Translations under genes and position numbers: made by a program
The notes under the pieces: generated by a model
What the model was told of the DNA's origin: nothing
The model's database searches: none
Seen by the model: only the letters and a program-made list of their open reading frames with translations
From: Rhodobacterales bacterium
GTDB lineage: Bacteria; Pseudomonadota; Alphaproteobacteria; Rhizobiales; Stappiaceae
Assembly (NCBI GenBank): GCA_008107755.1
Contig: VIRH01000088.1
Coordinates: forward strand, 144,539-208,538
DNA: 64,000 nt
Direction of reading: 5' to 3'
Part shown: positions 25,831 to 35,173 of the stretch, piece after piece
How the letters are laid out: each line of letters starts with the position of its first letter
Position numbering within the stretch: position 1 is the first letter of the stretch

Positions 25831-26589
25831 TTGCTGAGAGTTCTTGCCTGCCTGATCCTGTTTGCGGTCGCGATGCCTTTCGCCCGGGCAGAGACACCAC
25901 TGACCGTCTTTGCAGCTGCCAGCCTGCGCGATGCGATGGAAAAGATTGGCGCGGCCTTTCAGGAGAAAACCGGGACGCCGGTCGTCTTTTCCTTTGCCGG
26001 AACCGGCACGATTGCCCGGCAGATCGAGGCCGGTGCGCCGGCGGATATCTTCGTGTCGGCGGATATCGCCTGGATGGATTATGTCGACACGCGCGGCGCA
26101 ATTCTTGCGGCGAGCAAGCGAAACATTGCCGGCAACACACTTGTCATGGTGGGCCCCCATGGCAGCGCACCGCTGGATCTGAGCGAAGCGGCGCTGGCCG
26201 CCCGGCTGAACGGAGCCCGCTTGGCGATTGCCGACCCGGAGACGGTTCCGGCGGGTCGCTACGGCAAATCCGCACTCGGGTATCTGGGACTGTGGCATTC
26301 CGTCGAGGCGTCGCTGGCGCAGATGGACAATGTCCGCATCGCACTGGCATCCGTCGCGCGTGGTGACACGCCCTTGGGGCTGGTCTATGCGACCGACGCC
26401 ACCATCGAGCCAGATGTGAGTGTTGTCGCCACCTTGCCCGGCGAAAGTTACGCGCCGATCGTCTACCCCGCTGCCATCACCAGTGTCTCGGAACACCCGC
26501 AGGCACAGGCGTTCATGGAGTATCTGGAAGAGCCTGAGGCAAAGGAAATCTTGCAATCCTTCGGTTTTGTGACGGATAACGGACAGTAG
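25831..26589 (+). CDS. modA: Molybdate ABC transporter, periplasmic binding protein
   Basis: A 252-residue receptor with a signal peptide ending FARAE. Oxyanion-binding features: LTVFAAASLRDAMEKI, FAGTGTIARQIEAGAPADIF and VPAGRYGKSAL, all standard in ModA. It starts with TTG at 25831, ten bases after AAAGGAAA. First gene of modABC. It supplies molybdate for the molybdopterin cofactor. No ModE gene or clear ModE site was seen. Confidence 0.93.
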   Translation: MLRVLACLILFAVAMPFARAETPLTVFAAASLRDAMEKIGAAFQEKTGTPVVFSFAGTGTIARQIEAGAPADIFVSADIAWMDYVDTRGAILAASKRNIAGNTLVMVGPHGSAPLDLSEAALAARLNGARLAIADPETVPAGRYGKSALGYLGLWHSVEASLAQMDNVRIALASVARGDTPLGLVYATDATIEPDVSVVATLPGESYAPIVYPAAITSVSEHPQAQAFMEYLEEPEAKEILQSFGFVTDNGQ

Positions 26590-26627
26590 GCCCCTACCCT
26601 CCGACCAAACCTCAGGATCTGGCTCCC

Positions 26628-27335
26628 TTGGACTTGCTGTCACTTCAACCGGCGGAAATGCAGGCGCTGCTTCTGACCCTGAAAGTGGCCGGAGCTGCGT
26701 TGCTTGTGGCTTTGCCGCTCGCCGTTCTCGTGGCTTACGGCCTCGCGCGCTATCGGTTTCCGGGGCATGGACTGGTCAATGCGCTCGTCCATATGCCTCT
26801 GGTGCTGCCACCGGTCGTGACGGGTTACGTGCTCCTCGTGGCCTTCGGCCGAAAGGGCCCAATCGGTTCCTTTCTGGAAAGCACCCTGGGGCTCAGCTTC
26901 GCTTTCAACTGGACCGGTGCGGCGCTGGCTGCCGGTGTCATGTCGTTTCCGCTGATCGTGCGACCTGTCCGGCTGTCGTTCGAGGCCGTGGACACCAAAC
27001 TGGAAGACGCCGCAAACTCGCTAGGCGCGCACAGGCTTGTCTCCTTCGTGACGATAACGCTGCCGCTGGCGCTCCCGGGCATTCTCGGCGGCGCCATTCT
27101 CGGTTTTGCCAAGGCCATGGGCGAATTCGGCGCGACCATCACCTTCGTCTCGAACATTCCCGGCGAAACACGAACCCTCGCCCTCGCCCTTTACACCGCG
27201 ACACAGACGCCGAGTGGGGACATTGCGGCCTTCCGGCTGACCCTGATTGCCGTATTTGTGGCCTTCGCCGCCCTGATCGCGTCCGAGGTGCTGGCCAGAC
27301 GGCTGCGCAGGCGGCTGGGGGGCGATCATGCTTGA
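26628..27335 (+). CDS. modB: Molybdate ABC transporter, permease
   Basis: A 235-residue inner-membrane permease with five or six helices and the cytoplasmic EAA loop (LEDAANSLGAHRLVSFVTIT, then LPLALPGILGG). The start is a TTG at 26628, and the 3' end overlaps modC by 8 bases, so translation is coupled. Pumps molybdate from ModA to the cytoplasm with ModC energy. Confidence 0.93.
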   Translation: MDLLSLQPAEMQALLLTLKVAGAALLVALPLAVLVAYGLARYRFPGHGLVNALVHMPLVLPPVVTGYVLLVAFGRKGPIGSFLESTLGLSFAFNWTGAALAAGVMSFPLIVRPVRLSFEAVDTKLEDAANSLGAHRLVSFVTITLPLALPGILGGAILGFAKAMGEFGATITFVSNIPGETRTLALALYTATQTPSGDIAAFRLTLIAVFVAFAALIASEVLARRLRRRLGGDHA

Positions 27336-28428
27336 CGTCGACATCACCGGGCGCATCGGACACCTCGACCTGGAAGCCCGGTTTTCCAGCGATGGCGGGG
27401 TCACGTCCCTGTTCGGCCAATCGGGTGCCGGAAAGACGACGCTCACCAACATGATCGCGGGGTTGATCACGCCGCTTTCCGGCCGGATCGCGGTCAACGG
27501 CACGGTTTTGTTCGATCATGCGAAGGGCATCGACCTGCCGGTTCGCGATCGGCGCATCGGACATGTCTTTCAGGATGCCCGTCTCTTCCCCCACATGAGC
27601 GTCCGCACCAACCTGACATATGCGCGCTGGGCCGGCCGGAGAAAATCCACCCGCGATTTCGGCGAGGTCGTGGACCTTCTCGGTCTGGATGATCTGCTCG
27701 ACCGCAAGCCGCCGACGCTCTCCGGGGGCGAGAAGCAGCGCGTTGCCATCGGGCGGGCGCTCCTGTCGGACCCCCGCCTTCTGATCATGGACGAACCGCT
27801 GGCCAATCTCGACCAGGCCCGGCGGAACGACATTCTGCCCTATCTCGACCGGCTTTGCGGCGAAGCCGGGATTCCGATCCTCTATGTCAGCCATTCCATC
27901 GAGGAGGTCGCCCGCCTCTCCACTACACTCGTCATTCTGTCCGGTGGACGAACGCCGGCCTACGGGCCCGTGGCCGATATGCTTGCCCGCACGGATCTCG
28001 GACGCGCCACCGGTCGCCACGAAGCCGGTGCGCTGCTGGAGGGCAAGGTCGCCCGCCTCGACCGGCAATGGGGTCTCACCCATGTCGATATCGGCGGAAG
28101 TTTTCTGCAGATTCCGGACCTTGAGGCAGAGATCGGGACACCGGTGCGTCTCAGAATTCGCGCCCGGGACGTCTCGCTGGCGGTCACGCCGCCAGAAGGT
28201 CTGTCGATCCGCAACGCGTTCGGCGCACACATCGTCAGCATCACGGAAGAAAGCGGACCCTATGCTGAAATCCTTTGCGAGGTCGGCGGCCAGACCATTC
28301 GCGCACGCATCACGCGGGCATCGGTCCACGATCTCAATCTTGCTGTCGGAAAGCCGGTGACCGTGCTTATCAAGAGCGTGGCGATCGACAAGCGCCAGCG
28401 GACGCCCGTTCCGCCCGTGCCAGCATGA
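27328..28428 (+). CDS. modC: Molybdate ABC transporter, ATP-binding protein
   Basis: A 366-residue ATPase: Walker A LFGQSGAGKTTLTN, signature LSGGEKQRVAIGRAL, Walker B LLIMDEPLANLD and switch His in YVSHSIEEV. A C-terminal TOBE (molybdate-binding) domain from about 290 may give feedback by intracellular molybdate. Overlaps modB by 8 bases. Confidence 0.95.
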   Translation: MLDVDITGRIGHLDLEARFSSDGGVTSLFGQSGAGKTTLTNMIAGLITPLSGRIAVNGTVLFDHAKGIDLPVRDRRIGHVFQDARLFPHMSVRTNLTYARWAGRRKSTRDFGEVVDLLGLDDLLDRKPPTLSGGEKQRVAIGRALLSDPRLLIMDEPLANLDQARRNDILPYLDRLCGEAGIPILYVSHSIEEVARLSTTLVILSGGRTPAYGPVADMLARTDLGRATGRHEAGALLEGKVARLDRQWGLTHVDIGGSFLQIPDLEAEIGTPVRLRIRARDVSLAVTPPEGLSIRNAFGAHIVSITEESGPYAEILCEVGGQTIRARITRASVHDLNLAVGKPVTVLIKSVAIDKRQRTPVPPVPA

Positions 28429-28488
28429 TCTACGCCGTTGCGTAAGGTTATCGCTTCACCGGGAGGCGGGGTTGATTATACTGGCGGG

Positions 28489-30279
28489 ATGATCGGCAAT
28501 CCCAGACGCCGGATGTGGCGCAGGCTCAAAATCGGTGGCGCTGTTGCGATGGTCTTCGCCACGGTCGCGATCATGTGGCTGACCGGCCATACCAGCCTGC
28601 GTATTTCGCTCGCCGAACTTCAGACGCGGGCCGAAGCCAATCTGGCGGTCCAGTCTGCCGTTCTCGAGCGGCTTCTCGACAAGTTCCGTCTGCTGTCGCC
28701 GTTGCTTGCGCGCGGACGGGATTCGGGAAGGTTTCTGTCCGTCGAGGACCTCGCCAGTCAACCGAGCGTCGCATCCGTCGCGGCTGGCATGTCCGGGGCG
28801 GAGGAAATCTGGCTGATGGACGCTGAGGGAAAGGTGCTTCTGTCCAGTCGAGATGGCGTGCCGACCGGCATGATCGGTGGGCGCGAGGCCATTTCCATCG
28901 CGTTCGAGCAGGCCCGACAGGGCCAGCTTGGCCGCCAACTCGTGCCGGGATCGCCGGAAGGGCCGGCAAATTACGTCTTCGCCTCGCCGCTGCGCCGCGA
29001 CGGCGCGCCGGCCGGCGTTCTGGCTGTCCGGGTCAGTCTGGCCGATGTCGAGCAGGCCTGGGCGCTGAGCAAGGATCCGATCGTCGCGCTGGACAGCAGG
29101 GGTCATATCGTGGTGACCAACATTCCCGCATGGCGCGGCCGGTTTCTGGATCAGGTGAACCGTGGCCGAAACATCGCGGACCTACCGCTGAGCGGTCGGC
29201 TGCAGGTGCTTCTGCCCGGAACAGCTCCCGACGCCCAGAACTACTTCATGCAGCTTACCCAGGAACTTCCCGTCCTGGGCTGGGACGTGCACACGCTGGT
29301 CGACATCGGCGATGCCCGCCAGCGTGCCGGCCGGGCCATGCTTCTCGCCCTGCTCGTCTGCGTGATCGGGGCGGGCTGCATCTGGCTTCTGGTCGCTCGT
29401 CGCGAGGCCCACGCGCATCAGGACCGGCGCAACCGGGCGTCCGCACTGCGGCTGGAGCGCAGGGTTCGCAGCCGGACCGCCGAGTTGCGCAAGGCGAATG
29501 TCCTTCTGGAGCAGGAGGTCCGCGAGCGTGAACAGGCGGAAGCCAATCTGCGCCTGACCCAGGCCGAACTGGTGCAGGCGGCGAAACTGGCGACGCTGGG
29601 ACGAATGTCCGCGGCCCTCAGCCATGAATACAACCAGCCCCTGGCCGCCATTCGCTCCGATGCGGAGGTCGCGGGCATGCTGATCGAGCGCGGCCGCGCG
29701 AACGAGGCGCAGGCCAACCTCACCCGCATCGGCGGCATGGTCGGCCGCATGGCGGAAATCGCCAAGACGCTGAAGGGCTTCACCCGAAAGTCCGGAACCG
29801 ACATCAAGCCCGTGTCCCTCAGACAGGTCATAGATGAGGCGATGCTGCTGCTTCAGCCGCAGATCAAGCAAAGCCAGGTAAGTCTCGATCTCGAGCTACC
29901 GGATGAGGACATCATCGTGAAGGGTGGCCGCATCCGGCTGGAACAGGTGATCATCAATCTGCTCGCCAATGCGATCGATGCAGCCGCCGCAAAGCCCCTG
30001 CCCCATGTGCGCCTGACGCTGCGCCGCGACGACAACGAAGCCGTACTTAGCGTCCGCGACAACGGGCCGGGGATTGACGCGGAGGTCATGCCGCAGATAT
30101 TCGATCCTTTCTTTACCACCAAGGACGTCGGCGCGGGCCTCGGTCTCGGCCTGTCGATCGCCTACAAGATCGTTCATGACTTTTCAGGCTCGCTCAAGGC
30201 GGAAAACGCAGCGGAGGGCGGCGCTGAGTTCACCATGCGCCTTCCCGTCGAGGGCACGCGCATGCAGGCAGCGGAGTAG
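28489..30279 (+). CDS. dctB: C4-dicarboxylate sensor histidine kinase (DctB family)
   Basis: A 596-residue membrane sensor: TM1 near residues 12-30, a periplasmic double-PAS/Cache region to about 280, TM2 (AMLLALLVCVIGAGCIWLLV), a coiled coil, then the kinase core. The phosphorylated His is in SAALSHEYNQPLAAIRSDAE; ATP-binding boxes are NLLANAIDAA, DNGPGIDAEV and GLGLGLSIAY. The DctB pattern of H-box and the adjacent dctD gene (11-base gap) make the pair clear. The ATG at 28489 is my choice; a TTG at 28438 is also in frame. The likely ligands are succinate, fumarate and malate. Confidence 0.9.
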   Translation: MIGNPRRRMWRRLKIGGAVAMVFATVAIMWLTGHTSLRISLAELQTRAEANLAVQSAVLERLLDKFRLLSPLLARGRDSGRFLSVEDLASQPSVASVAAGMSGAEEIWLMDAEGKVLLSSRDGVPTGMIGGREAISIAFEQARQGQLGRQLVPGSPEGPANYVFASPLRRDGAPAGVLAVRVSLADVEQAWALSKDPIVALDSRGHIVVTNIPAWRGRFLDQVNRGRNIADLPLSGRLQVLLPGTAPDAQNYFMQLTQELPVLGWDVHTLVDIGDARQRAGRAMLLALLVCVIGAGCIWLLVARREAHAHQDRRNRASALRLERRVRSRTAELRKANVLLEQEVREREQAEANLRLTQAELVQAAKLATLGRMSAALSHEYNQPLAAIRSDAEVAGMLIERGRANEAQANLTRIGGMVGRMAEIAKTLKGFTRKSGTDIKPVSLRQVIDEAMLLLQPQIKQSQVSLDLELPDEDIIVKGGRIRLEQVIINLLANAIDAAAAKPLPHVRLTLRRDDNEAVLSVRDNGPGIDAEVMPQIFDPFFTTKDVGAGLGLGLSIAYKIVHDFSGSLKAENAAEGGAEFTMRLPVEGTRMQAAE

Positions 30280-30290
30280 GACAGGCATCC

Positions 30291-31640
30291 ATGGATCACG
30301 CAACCGTCCTGCTGGTCGATGACGAGGCGGACCTTCGGCAATCGCTCAGCCAGGGCCTGGAACTTTCCGGCCAGGCCGTCTTTGCGACCGGCCAGCCGGA
30401 AGAAGCGCTGGAGCGGATCAATCGTGCCTTCTACGGCGTGCTGATCACCGATATCAAGATGCCCGGAACCGACGGATTTCTGGTCATGAAGCGGGCTTTC
30501 GAGATCGATCCGGCGCTTCCGGTGGTGCTCATCACCGGCCATGGCGACGTGCCTTTGGCGGTCGAGGCCATGCGCTCCGGCGCCTATGACTTCATCGAAA
30601 AACCCTTTTCCGTCTCGCATCTCGCTTCAGTGGTCGAGCGCGCGCTCGACAAGCGCCGGCTGGTGCTGGAAAACCGGAAGCTGCGCGAGGAGCTTGCGGA
30701 CCGCACCGGACTGGAAAGCCGTCTGGTCGGCCGCACGCCGGCCATGGAACTGCTTCGGCGAAACGTCACGGCTCTGGCCTCGACCGACGCGGACGTGCTC
30801 ATCCTCGGCGAGACCGGTTCCGGCAAGGAAGTGGTCGCACGGGCGCTTCATGACGAAGGTCCGCGCAAGGACAAGCCCTTCGTCGCTCTCAATTGCGGTG
30901 CCCTGCCCGCCGAGATCATCGAATCCGAACTGTTCGGGCACGAAAAGGGCGCCTTCACCGGCGCCAGCGGCCAGCGCATCGGAAAGCTGGAGCACGCCCA
31001 TGGCGGCACGGTGTTTCTCGACGAGATCGAATCCATGCCACTGGAACTGCAGGTCAAGCTTCTGAGGGTCATCGAGATGCGCACCATCGAGCGGCTCGGC
31101 TCCAACAAGCCGATCGAGCTTGACGTGCGCTTCATCGCCGCCACCAAGGAGGATCTGGAGGCGGCCGGTCGGGAAGGCCGGTTCCGTCTTGATCTTTTCT
31201 ATCGGCTGAATGTGGTCAATGTCTCCGTTCCGGCGCTGCGCCAGCGGCTTGAGGACATTCCTCTCCTGTTCCGACATCTGGCAGTGGAGGCGAGAGCGCG
31301 CTACCGACGCGAGATTCCCGATATTCCGGATGGTTTTCTGGCCGAACTCATGGCGCAGGACTGGCCGGGAAACGTGCGCGAGCTGCGCAATGTCGCGGAT
31401 CGTTTCGTCCTTGGCCTGGAACAGCCGACCGGCCCCAGGGCCGGGGCGGGGTCAAGCCTTTTCGACCAGGTGGCCTGCTACGAAAAGGCCCTCATTGCCG
31501 CCGAGCTCGGCCGCAATGGCGGTGCCATCAAGCCGACCTATGAAAATCTCGGCCTGTCCCGAAAGGCGCTTTACGAGAAAATGCGCAAATACGGGCTTGG
31601 CAAGGAGGAGCTGATCGCGGGATCGGACGGGGCGGCTTAG
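30291..31640 (+). CDS. dctD: Sigma-54-dependent response regulator (DctD family)
   Basis: A 449-residue NtrC-type activator. Receiver: LLVDDEADLRQS and phospho-acceptor Asp in LITDIKMPGTDG. AAA+ domain: Walker A ILGETGSGKEVVA, the sigma-54-contact loop FTGASGQR (GAFTGA type), Walker B GGTVFLDEIE. C-terminal Fis-like HTH: YENLGLSRKALYEKMRKYG. Phosphorylated by DctB, it should activate the -24/-12 promoter at 35311 ahead of dctPQM. Its last 4 bases overlap the convergent GST gene. Confidence 0.93.
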   Translation: MDHATVLLVDDEADLRQSLSQGLELSGQAVFATGQPEEALERINRAFYGVLITDIKMPGTDGFLVMKRAFEIDPALPVVLITGHGDVPLAVEAMRSGAYDFIEKPFSVSHLASVVERALDKRRLVLENRKLREELADRTGLESRLVGRTPAMELLRRNVTALASTDADVLILGETGSGKEVVARALHDEGPRKDKPFVALNCGALPAEIIESELFGHEKGAFTGASGQRIGKLEHAHGGTVFLDEIESMPLELQVKLLRVIEMRTIERLGSNKPIELDVRFIAATKEDLEAAGREGRFRLDLFYRLNVVNVSVPALRQRLEDIPLLFRHLAVEARARYRREIPDIPDGFLAELMAQDWPGNVRELRNVADRFVLGLEQPTGPRAGAGSSLFDQVACYEKALIAAELGRNGGAIKPTYENLGLSRKALYEKMRKYGLGKEELIAGSDGAA

Positions 31641-32338
31641 CCGGTTAGTCTGCCATGTCCGTCGGCGAGCACCCGGCCGAGGTGGCTTTCCTTTTCGCGG
31701 ATGAACTGCCGAAGTTCGGCGTCATAGCTTGCCGGAACCGCGGACGAAACGGAGGCGCGTCTGCGCGCCATCTGCCACCAGTCGCAGAGCGAGGCCGGCA
31801 GAGCGTCCGCAATCAACCTGTTTTCGCCTGCATCGAGCACAGGGAAATAGCGGAACAGCGTGGCGAAAACCGCGTCGGCCAGCCCGAACTCCTGGCCGGC
31901 AAACCAGGGCATCGGCGGGAAACGGTAGCCGACACTCTGAAGGCTTCCGGCGAGATCCTCCATTGACGCCGCAAGCGCAACGGCATCCGCATCCCGGTAG
32001 ATCATTTTCGCGACGGTTGCGAGCATGTCGTCGGCAAAGCTCATCCAGGCTTCCTGTCGCGCCCGCTCCAGCGGGTCTGACGCAAGCAGCTCTCCGCCGG
32101 AAACGGTATCCAGATATCGGCAGATGACCGCGGAGTCGAAGAGCCACGTGCCGCCGGGAACCCGAAGCAAAGGCACCTTCCCAGTCGGCGAGATGTCGAA
32201 AAGCCAGTTCGGCCGCTCGTCGAGGTCGATGTCCCTGCGCTTGAACGGCAGCCCGTGTTCCCGCATCGCGATGACGACACGCTGAACGTAGGGGCACAAT
32301 CTGTGCCCCACGATCTCGTGATCAACGGCCGACGTCAT
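31637..32338 (-). CDS. Glutathione S-transferase family protein
   Basis: A 233-residue two-domain protein. The N-terminal thioredoxin-like domain has the active-site LCPYVQRVVIAM (Cys, as in omega/beta-like GSTs), the cis-Pro GKVPLLRV, and FDSAVICRYLD for glutathione binding. The C-terminal helical domain follows. Starts with ATGA overlapping the upstream VOC gene stop, so the two are co-translated. Probably detoxification or thiol transfer; substrate unknown. Confidence 0.86.
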   Translation of the reverse strand: MTSAVDHEIVGHRLCPYVQRVVIAMREHGLPFKRRDIDLDERPNWLFDISPTGKVPLLRVPGGTWLFDSAVICRYLDTVSGGELLASDPLERARQEAWMSFADDMLATVAKMIYRDADAVALAASMEDLAGSLQSVGYRFPPMPWFAGQEFGLADAVFATLFRYFPVLDAGENRLIADALPASLCDWWQMARRRASVSSAVPASYDAELRQFIREKESHLGRVLADGHGRLTG

Positions 32339-32709
32339 GCGGTGGCCAGATGAAAGACGTTGAGCTTGTTGCCGTCCGGATCCCGGAAATATCCCGCGTA
32401 GAACCCGTCTTCACGGTATCCGGGCTTCCCCTCGTCGCTGGCACCAAGCTCCAGCGCCCGTGCGTGGAGTTTGTCGACCTGGTCAGTGTCCCCGGCCGTG
32501 AGAGCCACCATGACACCGTTTCCGACTGAATATGGCTTTCCGTTTTCCGGGATATGGATCGAAAACGCCGGGCCGCCGGCCTCGGTGGCCCAGACGATGA
32601 AATCGTCTCGTTTCATGACCTGCCTGGCCGACAATTCCGACAGAAGGGCGTCGTAAAAGGCAGCCGACCGCGTGAGGTCCGCGGTGCCGAGGGATGTGTA
32701 GCCGATCAT
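32335..32709 (-). CDS. VOC family (glyoxalase/bleomycin resistance fold) protein
   Basis: A 124-residue protein with paired beta-alpha-beta-beta-beta units: MIGYTSLGTADLTRSAAFYD at the start and DGFYAGYFRDPDGNKLNVF at the end with the metal-ligand-like residues. The ATG at 32709 follows a GGAGATG-like site. The stop overlaps the GST start (ATGA). Together they look like a small detoxification operon, divergent from a LysR regulator. Confidence 0.85.
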   Translation of the reverse strand: MIGYTSLGTADLTRSAAFYDALLSELSARQVMKRDDFIVWATEAGGPAFSIHIPENGKPYSVGNGVMVALTAGDTDQVDKLHARALELGASDEGKPGYREDGFYAGYFRDPDGNKLNVFHLATA

Positions 32710-32805
32710 CGTGCATCTCCTTAGGTGGGTGTCCTGAAGCACAGATAAGCGGTTGCAAATCTTCAAGCGATAGACAGTAATGAAGGCAGATATTGCAGAT
32801 TTGAA

Positions 32806-33690
32806 ATGGATGTCATGGACTGGAATGCGATCAAGATGTTCGCGGCCGTCTGCGAAACGGGGTCACTGGTTCGGGCGGCGGAGCGGATCGGCGTCAGTCA
32901 CGCGACGGTCTTCCGTCATATTGCCGCGTTGGAGCGCCAGGTCGGAACACGGCTTTTCGACCGGGTGAAAGGCCGTTACGTGCTGACGGATGCCGGTGCG
33001 GACCTGAAGGAAATAGGTGCGGGCATCATCACCTCTTTCGAGGAGATCGACCGGCGCGTCGCCGGCCGGGACGAGGTCGCCACCGGCACGGTCCGACTGA
33101 CCGCGCCGCGCAGTTTTTCCGACAGCGTGCTGCCAGGCTATCTGGCGGAGTTCGCGCGCGACGATCCGGGCATCGCGGTCGAGCTTCTTGTGTCCAATCA
33201 GGAACTGAACATGTCCGACCGCAGTGCGGATGTGGCCTTGCGGGTCGCCCAGCACCCGCCGGATCATCTCTGGGGCCGGAGGATTCTCAACATCGATTGG
33301 GCCGTCTATGCCTCACCTGACTACCTTCAAGAGCGCGGTCCCGTGTGCGCACTGGAGGATCTGCGCGCCCACAAGCTTCTGGCGCCGGCGGGCACTTTGG
33401 CGCGGCATCCGGCCTTCCGGACAATCCTGAGCGAAGCGCAGCCTTTGTCCCTGGTTTCTTGCGACGATCTGACGACGATGGCGAGCCTTGCCGCGGGCGG
33501 CCACGGGATCGCGCTCCTGCCCGACGACATGCGCCGCCCGGATCTCGTGCGGATCTGCCCCTATCCGGCCGCACCTGCAAACTGCCTCTGGATCCTGACC
33601 CATCCGGACCTGAAGGGGCTGCGCCGGGTCTCCCTGCTCATGGGGTATCTCGCCAGGGCCTTTAGGCGAGACCCGGTCTGGAATCCCTGA
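32806..33690 (+). CDS. LysR family transcriptional regulator
   Basis: A 294-residue LysR protein with HTH (FAAVCETGSLVRAAERIGVS, HATVFRHIAALERQ) and effector domain. Of the CrgA/DsdC-like subgroup that acts on detoxification genes. Divergent from the VOC-GST operon, which it likely controls. An alternative ATG lies three codons in. Confidence 0.88.
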   Translation: MDVMDWNAIKMFAAVCETGSLVRAAERIGVSHATVFRHIAALERQVGTRLFDRVKGRYVLTDAGADLKEIGAGIITSFEEIDRRVAGRDEVATGTVRLTAPRSFSDSVLPGYLAEFARDDPGIAVELLVSNQELNMSDRSADVALRVAQHPPDHLWGRRILNIDWAVYASPDYLQERGPVCALEDLRAHKLLAPAGTLARHPAFRTILSEAQPLSLVSCDDLTTMASLAAGGHGIALLPDDMRRPDLVRICPYPAAPANCLWILTHPDLKGLRRVSLLMGYLARAFRRDPVWNP

Positions 33691-33712
33691 CCTCAGGAAA
33701 TTTTTCGCCAGA

Positions 33713-33739
33713 TGTCACAGACCGCGTCACCCGATCGTC
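33713..33739 (+). promoter_or_regulatory. ECF41-type promoter
   Basis: TGTCACA at 33713-33719 and CGTC at 33736-33739, separated by 16 bases, match the promoter known for ECF41 sigma factors (-35 TGTCACA, -10 CGTC). It lies 40 bases ahead of the carboxymuconolactone decarboxylase-ECF41 operon, so positive autoregulation is very likely. Confidence 0.85.
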
Positions 33740-33779
33740 TTCCCGGTGTCACTCTTTTTACGACATTCGGGAGATACCC

Positions 33780-34211
33780 ATGACAACGGAAAACACCATC
33801 GACTACCAGGCTTACGTTCCCTCCGTGCTCAAGCGCTTCGTCGCTGCCAGCGGTGAAATCGGCAAGACGGATCTCGAACCGACGCTGCGTCATCTGATCG
33901 ACCTCCGGGCCTCGCAGATCAACCAATGTGCCTATTGTGTGAAGATGCACACGCAGGAAGCGCTAAACGCGGGTGAGACCCAGCAACGCCTTCAGCGCAT
34001 GTCCGTCTGGCGCCACGTCGATGATTTCACTCCGGCGGAAAAGGCGGCTCTCGCCTGGACGGAAGCCTTGACCGTTCTGGACCCGACGACCGACTATGAC
34101 CGGCTCAGAAGCGCGGTACGCGCCCATTTCAGCGACGGCGAGATCAGCGCGCTGACATCGGCGATCGCGATGATCAACCTGTGGAACCGCATGCAGGTTT
34201 CCAACCACTGA
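33780..34211 (+). CDS. Carboxymuconolactone decarboxylase / AhpD-like protein
   Basis: A 143-residue protein with the AhpD-type redox motif CAYCVKMHTQEAL (CxxC followed by His three residues later) around residue 51 and the helix ASQINQ before it. These are peroxidase-linked disulfide reductases rather than true decarboxylases. It lies 10 bases upstream of the ECF41 sigma gene; the COE (carboxymuconolactone decarboxylase, oxidoreductase, epimerase) association is the hallmark of ECF41 loci. Confidence 0.88.
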   Translation: MTTENTIDYQAYVPSVLKRFVAASGEIGKTDLEPTLRHLIDLRASQINQCAYCVKMHTQEALNAGETQQRLQRMSVWRHVDDFTPAEKAALAWTEALTVLDPTTDYDRLRSAVRAHFSDGEISALTSAIAMINLWNRMQVSNH

Positions 34212-34221
34212 GGGATGGACC

Positions 34222-35136
34222 ATGACGGGGACACGGCATCTCGATGCCTTCGAAGCCGCGCGGCCAAAGCTTCTCGGCCTCGCCTACCGCATGCTCGGTT
34301 CCATGGCGGATGCCGAGGACGCGGTGCAGGACACTTTCGTCAAATGGCAGGTGGCCGAGCGGACGGCAATTGCCAATCCGGAGGCCTGGCTGACACGTCT
34401 GTGCACCAACCGGTGTCTCGACAGCCTGAAATCGGCGCACCGCAACCGGGTCGACTATGTCGGCTCGTGGATCCCCGAGCCCCTGCAGATCGGCGGCCGC
34501 GCCGATCCGCTCGACGACGTCGAAAAGGCCGAGAGCCTGACCACCGCCTTCCTCCTGTTGCTGGAACGCCTGTCACCGCGCGAGCGGGCCGCCTGGCTGC
34601 TGCGCGAGGTGTTCGGCAATTCCTATGACGAGGTAGCGGGAACGCTCGATATCGGCGAAGCCGCATGCCGGCAACTGGTCTCAAGGGCAGCGCGGCACCT
34701 GAGGCAGCCTGCGTCCCGCTTCGTGCCGCCGCCGGCGCATCAGGAAAAGATGCTGTCCGCTTTTCTGGCCGCTCTGGAAACCGGTTCGCATGAGACCCTG
34801 GCCGGGTTGCTTGCCGAGACAGTCCAGTTCCAGTCGGACGGCGGCGGCAAGTCGACCGCGCTCTCCCGCGTCCTCGAAACGCCGGAGGCGGTTGGAAAGT
34901 ACGTAGCCCGCATTCTCGGCCGGCTATGGGCAGGCGGCCGTCTGGAGACGATCGGCATCAACGGTCTCAAGGGGCTTGCAGTCATGCGGGACGACCAGCT
35001 CATCGCAGCCGTCACCTTCCGCTACACGGAAGACGGGCGGATCGACAGGGTCTTCAACATCCGCAACCCGGACAAACTCATGCGGCTGAGAATGCCGGTT
35101 CGCCATGACCCGGGCAGCGGCGCGCTCTGGATCTAG
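34222..35136 (+). CDS. ECF41-family RNA polymerase sigma factor
   Basis: A 304-residue sigma factor. Region 2: FEAARPKLLGLAYRMLGSMA with DAEDAVQDTF; region 4: SPRERAAWLLREVFGNSYDE. After it comes the SnoaL-like C-terminal domain of ECF41 with the linker WIPEPL, the DGGGKST motif, and NPDKLMRL near the end. The C-terminal domain serves in place of an anti-sigma factor in this group. The upstream gene has a CGTC promoter suited to it. Confidence 0.93.
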   Translation: MTGTRHLDAFEAARPKLLGLAYRMLGSMADAEDAVQDTFVKWQVAERTAIANPEAWLTRLCTNRCLDSLKSAHRNRVDYVGSWIPEPLQIGGRADPLDDVEKAESLTTAFLLLLERLSPRERAAWLLREVFGNSYDEVAGTLDIGEAACRQLVSRAARHLRQPASRFVPPPAHQEKMLSAFLAALETGSHETLAGLLAETVQFQSDGGGKSTALSRVLETPEAVGKYVARILGRLWAGGRLETIGINGLKGLAVMRDDQLIAAVTFRYTEDGRIDRVFNIRNPDKLMRLRMPVRHDPGSGALWI

Positions 35137-35173
35137 ACGCTTCGACCCGAGAAACTCCAGATCGTGGCCGCAA

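Noticed and set aside
23561..26140. An 859-codon minus-strand frame opposite the GMC oxidoreductase
   Set aside because: Only its C-terminal 139 codons are a GNAT protein. The rest mirrors the GMC gene in high-GC DNA and has no family likeness.
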